Source: an uncultured bacterium (GTDB taxonomy: Bacteria > Gemmatimonadota > Gemmatimonadetes > Longimicrobiales > RSA9). Taken from it: 7,889 bases of DNA. The position numbers and the translations under genes were made by a program. The DNA is taken from NCBI GenBank assembly GCA_937995995.1, contig CALKIP010000046.1:1-7889 (forward strand). The letters run 5' to 3'. Below, piece by piece: positions 1 to 6,131 of this stretch. Below the pieces are notes generated by a model. The model made no database searches. It was not told the DNA's origin and worked only from the letters and a program-made list of their open reading frames with translations. Numbering within the stretch: the stretch's first letter is position 1; the number at the start of each line of letters is the position of its first letter.

Positions 1-2
1 GC

Positions 3-83
3 ACGCGTCCGCCACTGCGCAATCTGAGCCAGAAGGAGCATCCACAGGTGGTCCGGGTCCTGCAACGTACGGGGTTGCTCTGA
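3..83 (+). CDS. C-terminal tail of an unidentified gene (partial)
   Basis: A reading frame open from the window edge runs 26 codons to a TGA at 81-83. It encodes a tail with QKEHPQVVRVL followed by QRTGLL. I prefer it to the competing frame that ends at 89-91 because about three quarters of its codons end in G or C, as in the neighbouring genes, while fewer than half do in the other frame. It would end 27 nt before the metallopeptidase gene, so the two could be co-transcribed. I do not recognise the protein family from so short a piece. It could also be non-coding. Confidence 0.4.
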   Translation, partial: TRPPLRNLSQKEHPQVVRVLQRTGLL

Positions 84-110
84 TCCCGTAACTCTGCAGG
101 ATGTGGATGT

Positions 111-1295
111 ATGGAGTTCCAGGTCGAGGCCTTCGACGAGCGGGTCCGGGCGGTCGGGGACGAGGAGAGGCGCGCCGCAAGGCAGGCGGTCGAGGCGCTG
201 GCTCGCCCGCGCATGACCGGCACCGCCGGCGCCGCTGAAACCGAGGCGGAACTCCGACGGCGCTTCGAGGAACTCGGCTACACCGTCGAAGCGCTGCCCT
301 TCTCCTTCTCCACGTGGCCCGGGCGTTTCGGCGTCCCCCTCGCCGGGGCGATCGTCATCGCCGGCACCGTCGGCGCGACGACGCTCCTCACGCTGCGACG
401 CCCGGGCGCGGCGGCCGCCGTACTCGGAGCCGCCGCAATCCTGGCGGGGTTCGGCGCACTCTTCTCGCGTCGTGCGATCGCTGGCTTTCCGCTGAGCCGC
501 ACGACGACGGCGAACTGGCTGATCCGGAGGCCGAATGCCCGACCACGGCGCATCGTCGTGGCGCACCGCGACACCAAGTCACAGCCGGTGTCGACGTATC
601 TTCGCACCACGGGCATCGCGCTGTCGGGTTTTTCCACGGTCGCGCTCCTGGTCCTGGCCGGCATCGGCGCACTCGAGCGGACGTGGATCTCCGTACCACT
701 CACGATCGGCGTCGGAACGCTCGGCCTGATCGGCGGTGGTCTGCTCGCCGCGTGCGTGGCGAAGAACGAATCGCCGGGCGCACTCGACAACGCCAGCGGC
801 CTCGCCGCGCTCCTCGGCATCGCGCGCCGGGAGCGGGAGAGCGAGGATGTCGCCTTCCTCGTCACCGACGGCGAGGAGCTGGGGCTCGCGGGCGCCGCCG
901 ATGCGGCTCGACGCCTGCCGCCACTGGACGGCGTGATCAACCTCGATGGCCTGGACGACGACGGCGAGTTCCGCCTGGCCGATCGCTTCGGCTGGCCGCG
1001 CCGTCGAGGCGGCCTGGCCCCCCACCTCGTTGCCGCCTTCCTGGCGAGTGCCGGGGCGCTCGGGCTTTCCATCGACCGCCGGGACCTGCCGCCCGGGGTG
1101 CTCGTCGACCATATTCCCTTCGCCCGCGCGGGGTATCCCGCACTGACGCTGCTCCGGGGCACGGCTCGATCCCTGCGGCGCGTACACCGCCCGGAAGATG
1201 CGCCGGATCAGCTCACCGGCGAGGGTGCGGCCCTGGCCGTCGCCCTGGTTTCGGGAGCGCTCGAGTGGCTGCGGGCGGCAGGGACCCGGGCGTAG
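111..1295 (+). CDS. Membrane-associated M28-type zinc metallopeptidase-like protein
   Basis: This 394-residue protein carries what looks like the full di-zinc aminopeptidase (M28) ligand set. These are H152 in AHRD, bridging D226 in GALDNASG, catalytic E255 and zinc ligand E256 in TDGEELG, D279 in INLDG, and H359 near the C-terminus in VHRPEDAP. The N-terminal 70 residues resemble the lead-in of M28 enzymes (MTGTAGAAETEAEL, then an amphipathic helix). Four hydrophobic segments lie at about 79-95, 101-119, 167-187 and 193-216. The last two fall between H152 and D226, where soluble M28 enzymes have only a short loop. There is no signal peptide. Two membrane hairpins would leave all ligands on one face, probably the cytoplasm. 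The ATG at 111 has AGGA at 98-101, nine nt upstream. The substrate is unknown. Fold assignment is fairly sure, peptidase activity less so. Confidence 0.8.
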   Translation: MEFQVEAFDERVRAVGDEERRAARQAVEALARPRMTGTAGAAETEAELRRRFEELGYTVEALPFSFSTWPGRFGVPLAGAIVIAGTVGATTLLTLRRPGAAAAVLGAAAILAGFGALFSRRAIAGFPLSRTTTANWLIRRPNARPRRIVVAHRDTKSQPVSTYLRTTGIALSGFSTVALLVLAGIGALERTWISVPLTIGVGTLGLIGGGLLAACVAKNESPGALDNASGLAALLGIARRERESEDVAFLVTDGEELGLAGAADAARRLPPLDGVINLDGLDDDGEFRLADRFGWPRRRGGLAPHLVAAFLASAGALGLSIDRRDLPPGVLVDHIPFARAGYPALTLLRGTARSLRRVHRPEDAPDQLTGEGAALAVALVSGALEWLRAAGTRA

Positions 1296-1310
1296 GCACG
1301 AGGCTACCCG

Positions 1311-1339
1311 TTGCGGCGCGGTGGGGTTGGCGCTACCCT
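1311..1339 (+). promoter_or_regulatory. Candidate sigma-70-type promoter for purA
   Basis: TTGCGG (1311-1316) and TACCCT (1334-1339) are separated by 17 nt in the 82-nt gap before purA. Transcription would start near 1346 and leave a leader of about 30 nt. The -10 box is a mediocre match, and purA could instead be read through from the metallopeptidase gene. Confidence 0.4.
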
Positions 1340-1377
1340 ATGCCGGTCCAAGTTTGAATTCCCCTCTCCATATCGAG

Positions 1378-2658
1378 ATGAACGGATACAGGTGCCTCGT
1401 CGTCGTCGGGTCGCAGTGGGGCGACGAGGGGAAGGGCAAGATCGTGGATGTGCTGGCCGATGAGGCCGATGTCGTCGCACGCTACCAGGGCGGGGCGAAC
1501 GCCGGGCACACCGTGCACGTGGGCGGCGAGGAGTTCATCCTCCACCAGATCCCATCGGGGATCCTGCACGAGGGCAAGCGCTGCCTCCTGGGGAACGGCG
1601 TGGTCCTCGACTGCAAGCAGTTCTTCCAGGAGATGGATGGGCTCATCGCACGCGGGATCGATGCCGAGCAACGCGTCGGCGTGAGTGGTCGCGCGCACCT
1701 GCTCCTCGAATACCACAAACGCCTCGACGTGGCGCACGAGCCGGCGCGTGGCGCCGAAAAGATCGGCACGACGGGCAAGGGGATCGGTCCGGCGTACGAG
1801 GACAAGATCGCCCGTCGTGGGATCCGCGTCGCCGACCTGCGCGATGCCGATCGGGCACGCCGACTGATCCGCGCGGCCGCGGAGCGCGCGAACGAGCGGC
1901 TCGCGGCGATCGGCGCGGAGCGGGTCGATCCCGAGCGCGTGGCCGACGAGGCCCTCGCCGCTCGTGACCGCCTGCTGCCCCTCGCCACCGACGTCGGTCG
2001 CGAGATCACCCGGTACCTCGCCGAGGATCGCCCGGTGCTCCTCGAAGGCGCACAGGGCGCACTCCTCGACGTCGACCACGGAACGTATCCCTACGTCACC
2101 TCCTCCAACACCACGGCCGCGAGTGCGGCGACCGGGACCGGGATCGGACCGACCGCGATCGATGCGGTGCTCGGCGTCGTCAAGGCATACACGACCCGGG
2201 TCGGGAGCGGGCCGCTGCCCACGGAGATCCCGGGAGCGCTCGGCGAGAAGTTGCAGCGCATCGGCGGCGAATTCGGCGCCACCACCGGCAGGCCGCGGCG
2301 CTGTGGCTGGTTCGATGCCGTCGTCGTCCGTTACGCAGCACGCGTCAACGGCCTGACCGGCCTCGCGCTCACCAAGCTGGACGTCCTGGACACCTTCGAC
2401 GAGATCCGCATCGCCACCGGGTACCGGATCGAGGGCGACGAAGTCGAGGATTTTCCCGACGATCTCACGCTCCTCGACCAGGCAGAGCCGGTCTACGAGA
2501 CGCTCCCCGGCTGGAAGGCCTCCACTGCCGATGCCCGCTCCGTCGAGGAACTGCCCCGTGCCGCCCGAGACTACATGCGGCGCATCGAGGAGCTGACCGG
2601 CGTGCCGATCTGGTACGTGTCCGTCGGCACTCGGAGAGAGCAGATCATACATGTGTAG
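1378..2658 (+). CDS. purA: Adenylosuccinate synthetase
   Basis: PurA joins IMP and aspartate using GTP, the first of two steps from IMP to AMP, in the cytoplasm. The 426-residue product matches the usual length of roughly 430. Visible motifs are the N-terminal GTP loop QWGDEGKGK at 13-21 with catalytic D16, the catalytic histidine H44 in NAGHT, GTTGKGIGPAY at 130-140, EGAQGALLDVDHGTYPYV at 223-240, GEFGATTGRPRRCGWFD at 297-313, and the guanine-specificity motif TKLD at 332-335. The ATG at 1378 is chosen because the family's first strand (CLVVVGSQWGDEGKGK) begins a few residues later. The same frame runs 60 codons further upstream, but that would overlap the metallopeptidase gene and has no family similarity. 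No clear Shine-Dalgarno sequence is visible. Candidate promoter upstream and strong hairpin downstream suggest a monocistronic unit. Confidence 0.97.
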   Translation: MNGYRCLVVVGSQWGDEGKGKIVDVLADEADVVARYQGGANAGHTVHVGGEEFILHQIPSGILHEGKRCLLGNGVVLDCKQFFQEMDGLIARGIDAEQRVGVSGRAHLLLEYHKRLDVAHEPARGAEKIGTTGKGIGPAYEDKIARRGIRVADLRDADRARRLIRAAAERANERLAAIGAERVDPERVADEALAARDRLLPLATDVGREITRYLAEDRPVLLEGAQGALLDVDHGTYPYVTSSNTTAASAATGTGIGPTAIDAVLGVVKAYTTRVGSGPLPTEIPGALGEKLQRIGGEFGATTGRPRRCGWFDAVVVRYAARVNGLTGLALTKLDVLDTFDEIRIATGYRIEGDEVEDFPDDLTLLDQAEPVYETLPGWKASTADARSVEELPRAARDYMRRIEELTGVPIWYVSVGTRREQIIHV

Positions 2659-2670
2659 GGCTACGACGAG

Positions 2671-2699
2671 GGCCAGGTAGCGCGGCTCCGGCGCTGGCC
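2671..2699 (+). other. Small GC-rich hairpin after purA
   Basis: GGCCA (2671-2675) and GCGC (2680-2683) can pair with GCGC (2691-2694) and TGGCC (2695-2699), leaving a 4-nt bulge and a 7-nt loop. An alternative stem, CTGGC (2694-2698) with GCCAG (2706-2710), would compete with it. There is no T-tract. It may only be mRNA 3'-end structure, or chance in GC-rich DNA. Confidence 0.25.
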
Positions 2700-2714
2700 T
2701 CCGAAGCCAGAATC

Positions 2715-2766
2715 CTGCCGGCGGCATCGACAGGTCCGTGGTCGAGGCCGCCGGCAGTGTTATCTT
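2715..2766 (+). terminator. Strong hairpin, probable purA terminator
   Basis: An uninterrupted 11-bp inverted repeat, CTGCCGGCGGC (2715-2725) and its exact complement (2747-2757), encloses one A/G mismatch, a further 5-bp stem (2727-2731 with 2741-2745) and a 9-nt loop. The T-rich but broken tract TGTTATCTT (2758-2766) follows. It lies about 55 nt after the purA stop and before the ffh promoter, the expected place for an intrinsic terminator. The imperfect T-tract may mean reduced efficiency or a Rho-assisted end. Confidence 0.7.
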
Positions 2767-2816
2767 CAGAGCCCACGGCCGGGGTGGCGGTCGGGTCCGC
2801 ATCCTCGGGAGCGGAC

Positions 2817-2845
2817 TTGAGCCACTGGCCGGGATTGGCTATACT
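2817..2845 (+). promoter_or_regulatory. Sigma-70-type promoter for the ffh-rpsP-rimM-trmD-rplS-rnhB cluster
   Basis: TTGAGC (2817-2822) and TATACT (2840-2845) are separated by exactly 17 nt, the best promoter match in the window. Transcription would start near 2852, giving a leader of about 35 nt before the ffh ATG at 2886. It sits just after the purA terminator hairpin, which supports a new transcription unit beginning here. Confidence 0.75.
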
Positions 2846-2885
2846 TAAGGGCTTTGGATTGTGAATCGTAGCCCGAACGAGAAGT

Positions 2886-4241
2886 ATGTTCGAGGAGCTT
2901 TCAGAAAAGCTGGACGGCGTACTCGGCCGTTTCAAGCAGCGCGGACTGCTCACGGAGCCCATGATCAAGGATGGGCTGCGGGAGATTCGTCGTGTTCTGC
3001 TCGAGGCGGACGTGCACTACAAGCTCACGCGCGACTTCCTGACGAAGGTCGAGGAGCGCGCGCTGGGCGAGAAGGTGCTCAAGTCGGTTGCGCCGGGGCA
3101 GCAGATCGTCAAGATCGTCCACGACGAGCTGGTCACGCTCCTCGGTGAGAAGCGCGAGGGGCTGAAGACGGCGCCCGTCGGGCCGACGGTGATCCTGCTG
3201 GCGGGGCTCCAGGGTTCCGGTAAAACGACCACGGCGGCCAAGCTGGCCAGGCGCCTGTCGCGGGAGGGGAAGAAGCCCCTGCTCGCGGCGCTGGACATCT
3301 ACCGTCCCGCGGCGATCGATCAGCTCGAGACGCTCGGCTCGCAGATCGGCGTTCCCGTCTTCGCGGACCGTGAGGAGCGGGACGTCGCGAAGCTGGCGAA
3401 GCGGGCGCTCGAGCGTGCGAACGCGGATCGTCATCGGGTCGTGCTGCTCGACACGGCGGGCCGACTTCAGATCGACGCCGAGTTGATGGACGAGCTGCGT
3501 CGGGTCAAGGCGCAGGTCGAGCCCACGGAAATCCTGCTCGTGGTCGATGCCATGATCGGGCAGGAGGCCGTGCGCATCGCCGAGGGCTTCCACGAGGCCC
3601 TGGGGCTGACGGGCGTGGTGCTGACCAAGATGGACGGTGATGCTCGTGGCGGTGCGGCGCTGTCGGTGCGCGGCGCCACGGGTGTGCCGATCAAGTTCAT
3701 CGGGATCGGTGAGCGGCCGGACGGGCTCGATGTCTTCGATCCGCGCCGCATGGCGGACCGCATCCTCCAGCGCGGCGACGTGGTCGGGCTGGTGGAGCGC
3801 GCGCAGCAGGCCTTCGACGAGGACGAAGCGCAACGTCTGGAGCGGAAGGTCGCGAGGGAAGGGAAGTTCGATCTGGAGGACTTCCTGGTCGCGATGCGCC
3901 AGCTTCAGAAGCTCGGGCCCCTCGAGGGGCTGCTCAAGATGATCCCCGGGGTCAACAGCAAGCTGCTCAAGCAGGCCAAGATCGACCCCAAGCGGATGAA
4001 GCACATCGAGGCGATCGTCCTGTCGATGACGCCGAAGGAGCGGCAGCGGCCGGAGATCCTGAACGGGTCTCGTCGGGCACGCATCGCCCGTGGGTCGGGG
4101 CGACCGGTCCAGGAAGTGAACCGACTGCTGAAGCAGTTCAAGGACATGCAGAAGCTGATGAAGCAGATGAAGGGGATGGGAATGGGTGGCGGCCGTGGCG
4201 GCCGCATGCCGATGATGCCCCGCTTCCCCGGACTCGGTTGA
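2886..4241 (+). CDS. ffh: Signal recognition particle protein Ffh (SRP54 homologue)
   Basis: Ffh binds SRP RNA and hydrophobic signal sequences on the ribosome and, with its receptor FtsY, delivers inner-membrane proteins to the translocon. The 451-residue product has the full family layout. There is an N-terminal four-helix bundle (1 to about 90), then a GTPase G domain with P-loop GLQGSGKTTT (107-116), DIYRPAA (137-143), DTAGR (189-193), TKMDG (247-251) and DARGG (252-256). The methionine-rich M domain starts at about 325, carries the SRP-RNA-binding helix RRARIARGSGR (396-406), and ends in a flexible Met/Gly tail. It is the first gene of the cluster and lies 34 nt before rpsP. The ATG at 2886 begins the conserved MFEELSEKL. 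Only a weak purine-rich stretch (AACGAGA) precedes it. No SRP RNA gene is visible nearby. Confidence 0.98.
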   Translation: MFEELSEKLDGVLGRFKQRGLLTEPMIKDGLREIRRVLLEADVHYKLTRDFLTKVEERALGEKVLKSVAPGQQIVKIVHDELVTLLGEKREGLKTAPVGPTVILLAGLQGSGKTTTAAKLARRLSREGKKPLLAALDIYRPAAIDQLETLGSQIGVPVFADREERDVAKLAKRALERANADRHRVVLLDTAGRLQIDAELMDELRRVKAQVEPTEILLVVDAMIGQEAVRIAEGFHEALGLTGVVLTKMDGDARGGAALSVRGATGVPIKFIGIGERPDGLDVFDPRRMADRILQRGDVVGLVERAQQAFDEDEAQRLERKVAREGKFDLEDFLVAMRQLQKLGPLEGLLKMIPGVNSKLLKQAKIDPKRMKHIEAIVLSMTPKERQRPEILNGSRRARIARGSGRPVQEVNRLLKQFKDMQKLMKQMKGMGMGGGRGGRMPMMPRFPGLG

Positions 4242-4275
4242 TCCGGACCCGAACGAGAACCACAACGAGAGAGCC

Positions 4276-4680
4276 ATGCCTGTACGAATTCGCCTCCGGC
4301 GCGTGGGCCGGAAGAAGCAGCCCAGCTACCGCATCGTCGTCTCCGAGGGGCAGTCTCCTCGCAGCGGCACCTACATCGACAACGTCGGCTTCTACAACCC
4401 GCGCCAGGATCCGGTGGAGTTGAAGATCGACCTCGAGAAGGTGGATCACTGGATCGCGCGCGGCGCCGAGGTCACGCCGACGGTCAAGTCGCTGATCCGC
4501 AAGGCGCGCCAGGGTTCGGCCGGAGTCGAGGCGCCGAAGGCCCAGGCAGCCGCTGCGCCTGCCGCGGCCAAGGCCGAGGCGGAGCCGGTCGTCGAGGCAG
4601 CGGCCGCGGAGTCCGTCGTCGAAGAGGCGGGGGCGGAGGCCGAGGCGCCCGCCGAAGCGGCGGAAGAGCCTCAGGAGTAG
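4276..4680 (+). CDS. rpsP: 30S ribosomal protein S16 with acidic C-terminal extension
   Basis: S16 is an early-binding protein of the small ribosomal subunit that helps 16S rRNA fold. The conserved core is clear at residues 1-80: MPVRIRLRRVGRKKQPSYRI, then GTYIDNVGFYNP and VELKIDLEKVDHWIARGA. The total of 134 residues is well above the usual 80-90. The extra part from about residue 81 is made almost entirely of Ala, Glu, Pro and Val and is probably disordered. It contains a degenerate 9-residue repeat (EPVVEAAAA, ESVVEEAGA). The start has GAGAG (4269-4273) close upstream, and the leader shares a 12-mer with that of ffh. The end of the gene contains the Shine-Dalgarno sequence of rimM, so the two are probably translationally linked. 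Confidence 0.97.
   Translation: MPVRIRLRRVGRKKQPSYRIVVSEGQSPRSGTYIDNVGFYNPRQDPVELKIDLEKVDHWIARGAEVTPTVKSLIRKARQGSAGVEAPKAQAAAAPAAAKAEAEPVVEAAAAESVVEEAGAEAEAPAEAAEEPQE
4673..4677 (+). promoter_or_regulatory. Shine-Dalgarno of rimM, inside the rpsP 3' end
   Basis: AGGAG lies in the last codons of rpsP, 8 nt before the GTG at 4686. It fixes that GTG as the rimM start even though the first 29 residues lie outside the conserved domain. Ribosomes finishing rpsP would expose or reuse this site, favouring coupled synthesis. Confidence 0.75.
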
Positions 4681-4685
4681 GCGGC

Positions 4686-5291
4686 GTGGCCGCGCCCGGT
4701 TCGACTCCGGACCCCGACGCGGCGCGGCGCTCCTCCGATGAGGCCGTGGACGGCCGGTCGGAGGGGCCGGAGTACTTGGTCGTCGGCCACATCACGCGGC
4801 CCCACGGGGTGAAGGGCGAGCTTTACGTCGACCCGCTCACCGATGAGCCGGACGAGGTGTTCGCCCCCGAGCGCGAGGTGCTGCTCGGTGATGGGGACGG
4901 CGAATTGGAGCCGGATGCACCGGAGCTCGTGGTGGAGCGGGTACGCCCGTTCAAGCGCGGGCTCCTGGTCAAGTTCGAGGGCTTCGAGGACCGGACGGCG
5001 GTCGAGCCGTTCGCACAGCGCTACCTCCTCGTCGCGAGGGAGCACCTCCGTCCACTCGAGGAGGGCGAGGTCTACTACCACCAGCTCCTCGGTCTCCAGG
5101 TCGAGACGGTCGGTGGCGACGTCGTGGGGCGGGTGCGTGAGGTCTACGACACCGAGCCCGCCGAACTGCTGGATGTGAAGGGAGCGGGGCGGTCGCACCT
5201 GATCCCGTTCGTCGAGCGGGTCGTCAAGGAAGTGGACGTGGAGGGCGGTCGGATCGTGATCGAGCCGCCGCCGGGACTGCTCGAGCTGTAG
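4686..5291 (+). CDS. rimM: Ribosome maturation factor RimM
   Basis: RimM is a cytoplasmic assembly factor that helps mature the 30S head, in E. coli through contact with S19. The 201-residue product has both family domains. The RimM N-terminal beta-barrel starts at VVGHITRPHGVKGEL (32-46) and runs to about 118. The PRC-barrel domain runs from about 128, with YYHQLLG (130-136), the turn around EPAELLDVKG, and the hallmark HLIPFVERVV (171-180). About 30 residues before the first domain are polar and low-complexity (Asp, Ser, Arg, Pro). The GTG start is supported by AGGAG eight nt upstream, so this extension is probably translated. Only 5 nt separate it from rpsP. The KH-domain gene (khpA/ylqC) that often sits between rpsP and rimM in other bacteria is absent. 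Confidence 0.95.
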   Translation: MAAPGSTPDPDAARRSSDEAVDGRSEGPEYLVVGHITRPHGVKGELYVDPLTDEPDEVFAPEREVLLGDGDGELEPDAPELVVERVRPFKRGLLVKFEGFEDRTAVEPFAQRYLLVAREHLRPLEEGEVYYHQLLGLQVETVGGDVVGRVREVYDTEPAELLDVKGAGRSHLIPFVERVVKEVDVEGGRIVIEPPPGLLEL

Positions 5292-5299
5292 GCAGGGGA

Positions 5300-5341
5300 G
5301 CCGCGCGGCGAGTGAGGCGAGGAGCCGATCGCTCGCGCGGC
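5300..5341 (+). other. GC-rich inverted repeat in the rimM-trmD gap
   Basis: The 93-nt gap between rimM and trmD contains GCCGCGC (5300-5306) and GAG (5310-5312), which can pair with CTCGCGCGGC (5332-5341), leaving a 3-nt bulge and a 19-nt loop. It lies about 45 nt before the trmD start. It could affect trmD translation or mRNA processing. It has no T-tract, so a terminator is unlikely. GC-rich sequence makes chance pairing plausible. Confidence 0.3.
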
Positions 5342-5384
5342 GGCGGTCGATTGCGCCGGAGTTGGGAGGCGGGGCCGGGGGACC

Positions 5385-6089
5385 ATGCGGATCAACATCG
5401 TCACCATCTTCCCCGATTTCTTCACGGGCCCGCTTTCGCTCAGCATCCCGGCCCGGGCGGCGAAGGCGGGGCTGGTCGAGTACCGGGTGACGGACCTGCG
5501 GGATTTCACGCACGACCGTCACCGCACGGTGGACGATGAGCCCTACGGCGGCGGGACCGGCATGGTGATGAAGCCGGAGCCGTTCTTCGAGGCGATCGAC
5601 GCGTTGCAGCCGAGCGGGCCGATCCTTTTGATGTCGGCGCGCGGCAAGCGTTTCGAGCACGAGGATGCGGTGCGGCTTTCGGTGGAACCGGAGCTCACGC
5701 TCCTGTGCGGTCACTACAAGGATGTGGACCAGCGCGTCGCGGACCAACTCGCGACCGAAGAGGTCTCACTGGGTGATTTCGTGCTCAGCGGCGGGGAATA
5801 CGCCGCGCTGGCGATCACCGACGCCGTCGTCCGGCTCCTGCCGGGCGCACTGGGAACACACGAGTCGGCGGCGACCGACTCCTTCTACGACGAGGGGCTG
5901 CTGAGTCCACCGTCGTACACGCGTCCGGCGGAGTACCGCGGCCACGCGGTGCCGGATGTCCTGCTCTCGGGCGATCACGCACGGATCGCGGCGTGGCGTC
6001 GGGAGCAGGCGGAGCGGCTGACGCGGGAGCGTCGCCCGGATCTGTGGGAGAGACACGTTCGGTTGTACGGAGAGGCTGTGGAAGACTGA
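5385..6089 (+). CDS. trmD: tRNA (guanine-37-N1)-methyltransferase TrmD
   Basis: TrmD is a homodimeric, trefoil-knotted SPOUT enzyme that uses S-adenosylmethionine to methylate G37 next to the anticodon of tRNAs reading CUN, CCN and CGG, which prevents +1 frameshifting. The 234 residues cover the full family length. Motifs are the start MRINIVTIFPDFF, DDEPYGGGTGMVM (50-62), the knot segments LCGHYKDVDQRV (107-118) and SLGDFVLSGGEYAAL (128-142), and LLPGALGTHESAATDSF (151-167). R150 and D165 occupy the places of catalytic R154 and D169 of E. coli TrmD, with the same 15-residue spacing. The C-terminal part has LLSGDHARIAAWRR (193-206). The ATG is fixed by the family N-terminus. GGGAGG at 5364-5369 is somewhat distant, with a G-run nearer. 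The 93-nt gap before the gene is unusually wide for this cluster. Confidence 0.98.
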   Translation: MRINIVTIFPDFFTGPLSLSIPARAAKAGLVEYRVTDLRDFTHDRHRTVDDEPYGGGTGMVMKPEPFFEAIDALQPSGPILLMSARGKRFEHEDAVRLSVEPELTLLCGHYKDVDQRVADQLATEEVSLGDFVLSGGEYAALAITDAVVRLLPGALGTHESAATDSFYDEGLLSPPSYTRPAEYRGHAVPDVLLSGDHARIAAWRREQAERLTRERRPDLWERHVRLYGEAVED

Positions 6090-6120
6090 GCGACGGCGCT
6101 CTCTTCCGACAGAAATGCTC

Positions 6121-6126
6121 AGGAGG
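6121..6126 (+). promoter_or_regulatory. Consensus Shine-Dalgarno of rplS
   Basis: AGGAGG lies 5 nt before the ATG at 6132. It is the strongest ribosome-binding site in the cluster, as expected for a ribosomal protein needed in higher amounts than the upstream TrmD and RimM. Confidence 0.8.
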
Positions 6127-6131
6127 CAACA

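Noticed and set aside
314..1357. 347-codon plus-strand frame inside the metallopeptidase gene
   Set aside because: It is an Arg-rich out-of-frame translation. The other frame carries the complete M28 ligand set and a Shine-Dalgarno.
1333..2802. 489-codon minus-strand open frame opposite purA
   Set aside because: It lies entirely over an unmistakable purA, has no recognisable domain, and long antisense frames are common in high-GC genes with biased third positions.
2659..2885. Possible SRP (4.5S) RNA gene next to ffh
   Set aside because: The region forms hairpins, but I found no GGAA tetraloop with the asymmetric AGCAG-type loop that defines the SRP RNA core.
2901..4277. 458-codon minus-strand open frame opposite ffh
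   Set aside because: It mirrors ffh codon structure (Leu, His and Arg rich) and has no family motif. It is a shadow of the real gene.
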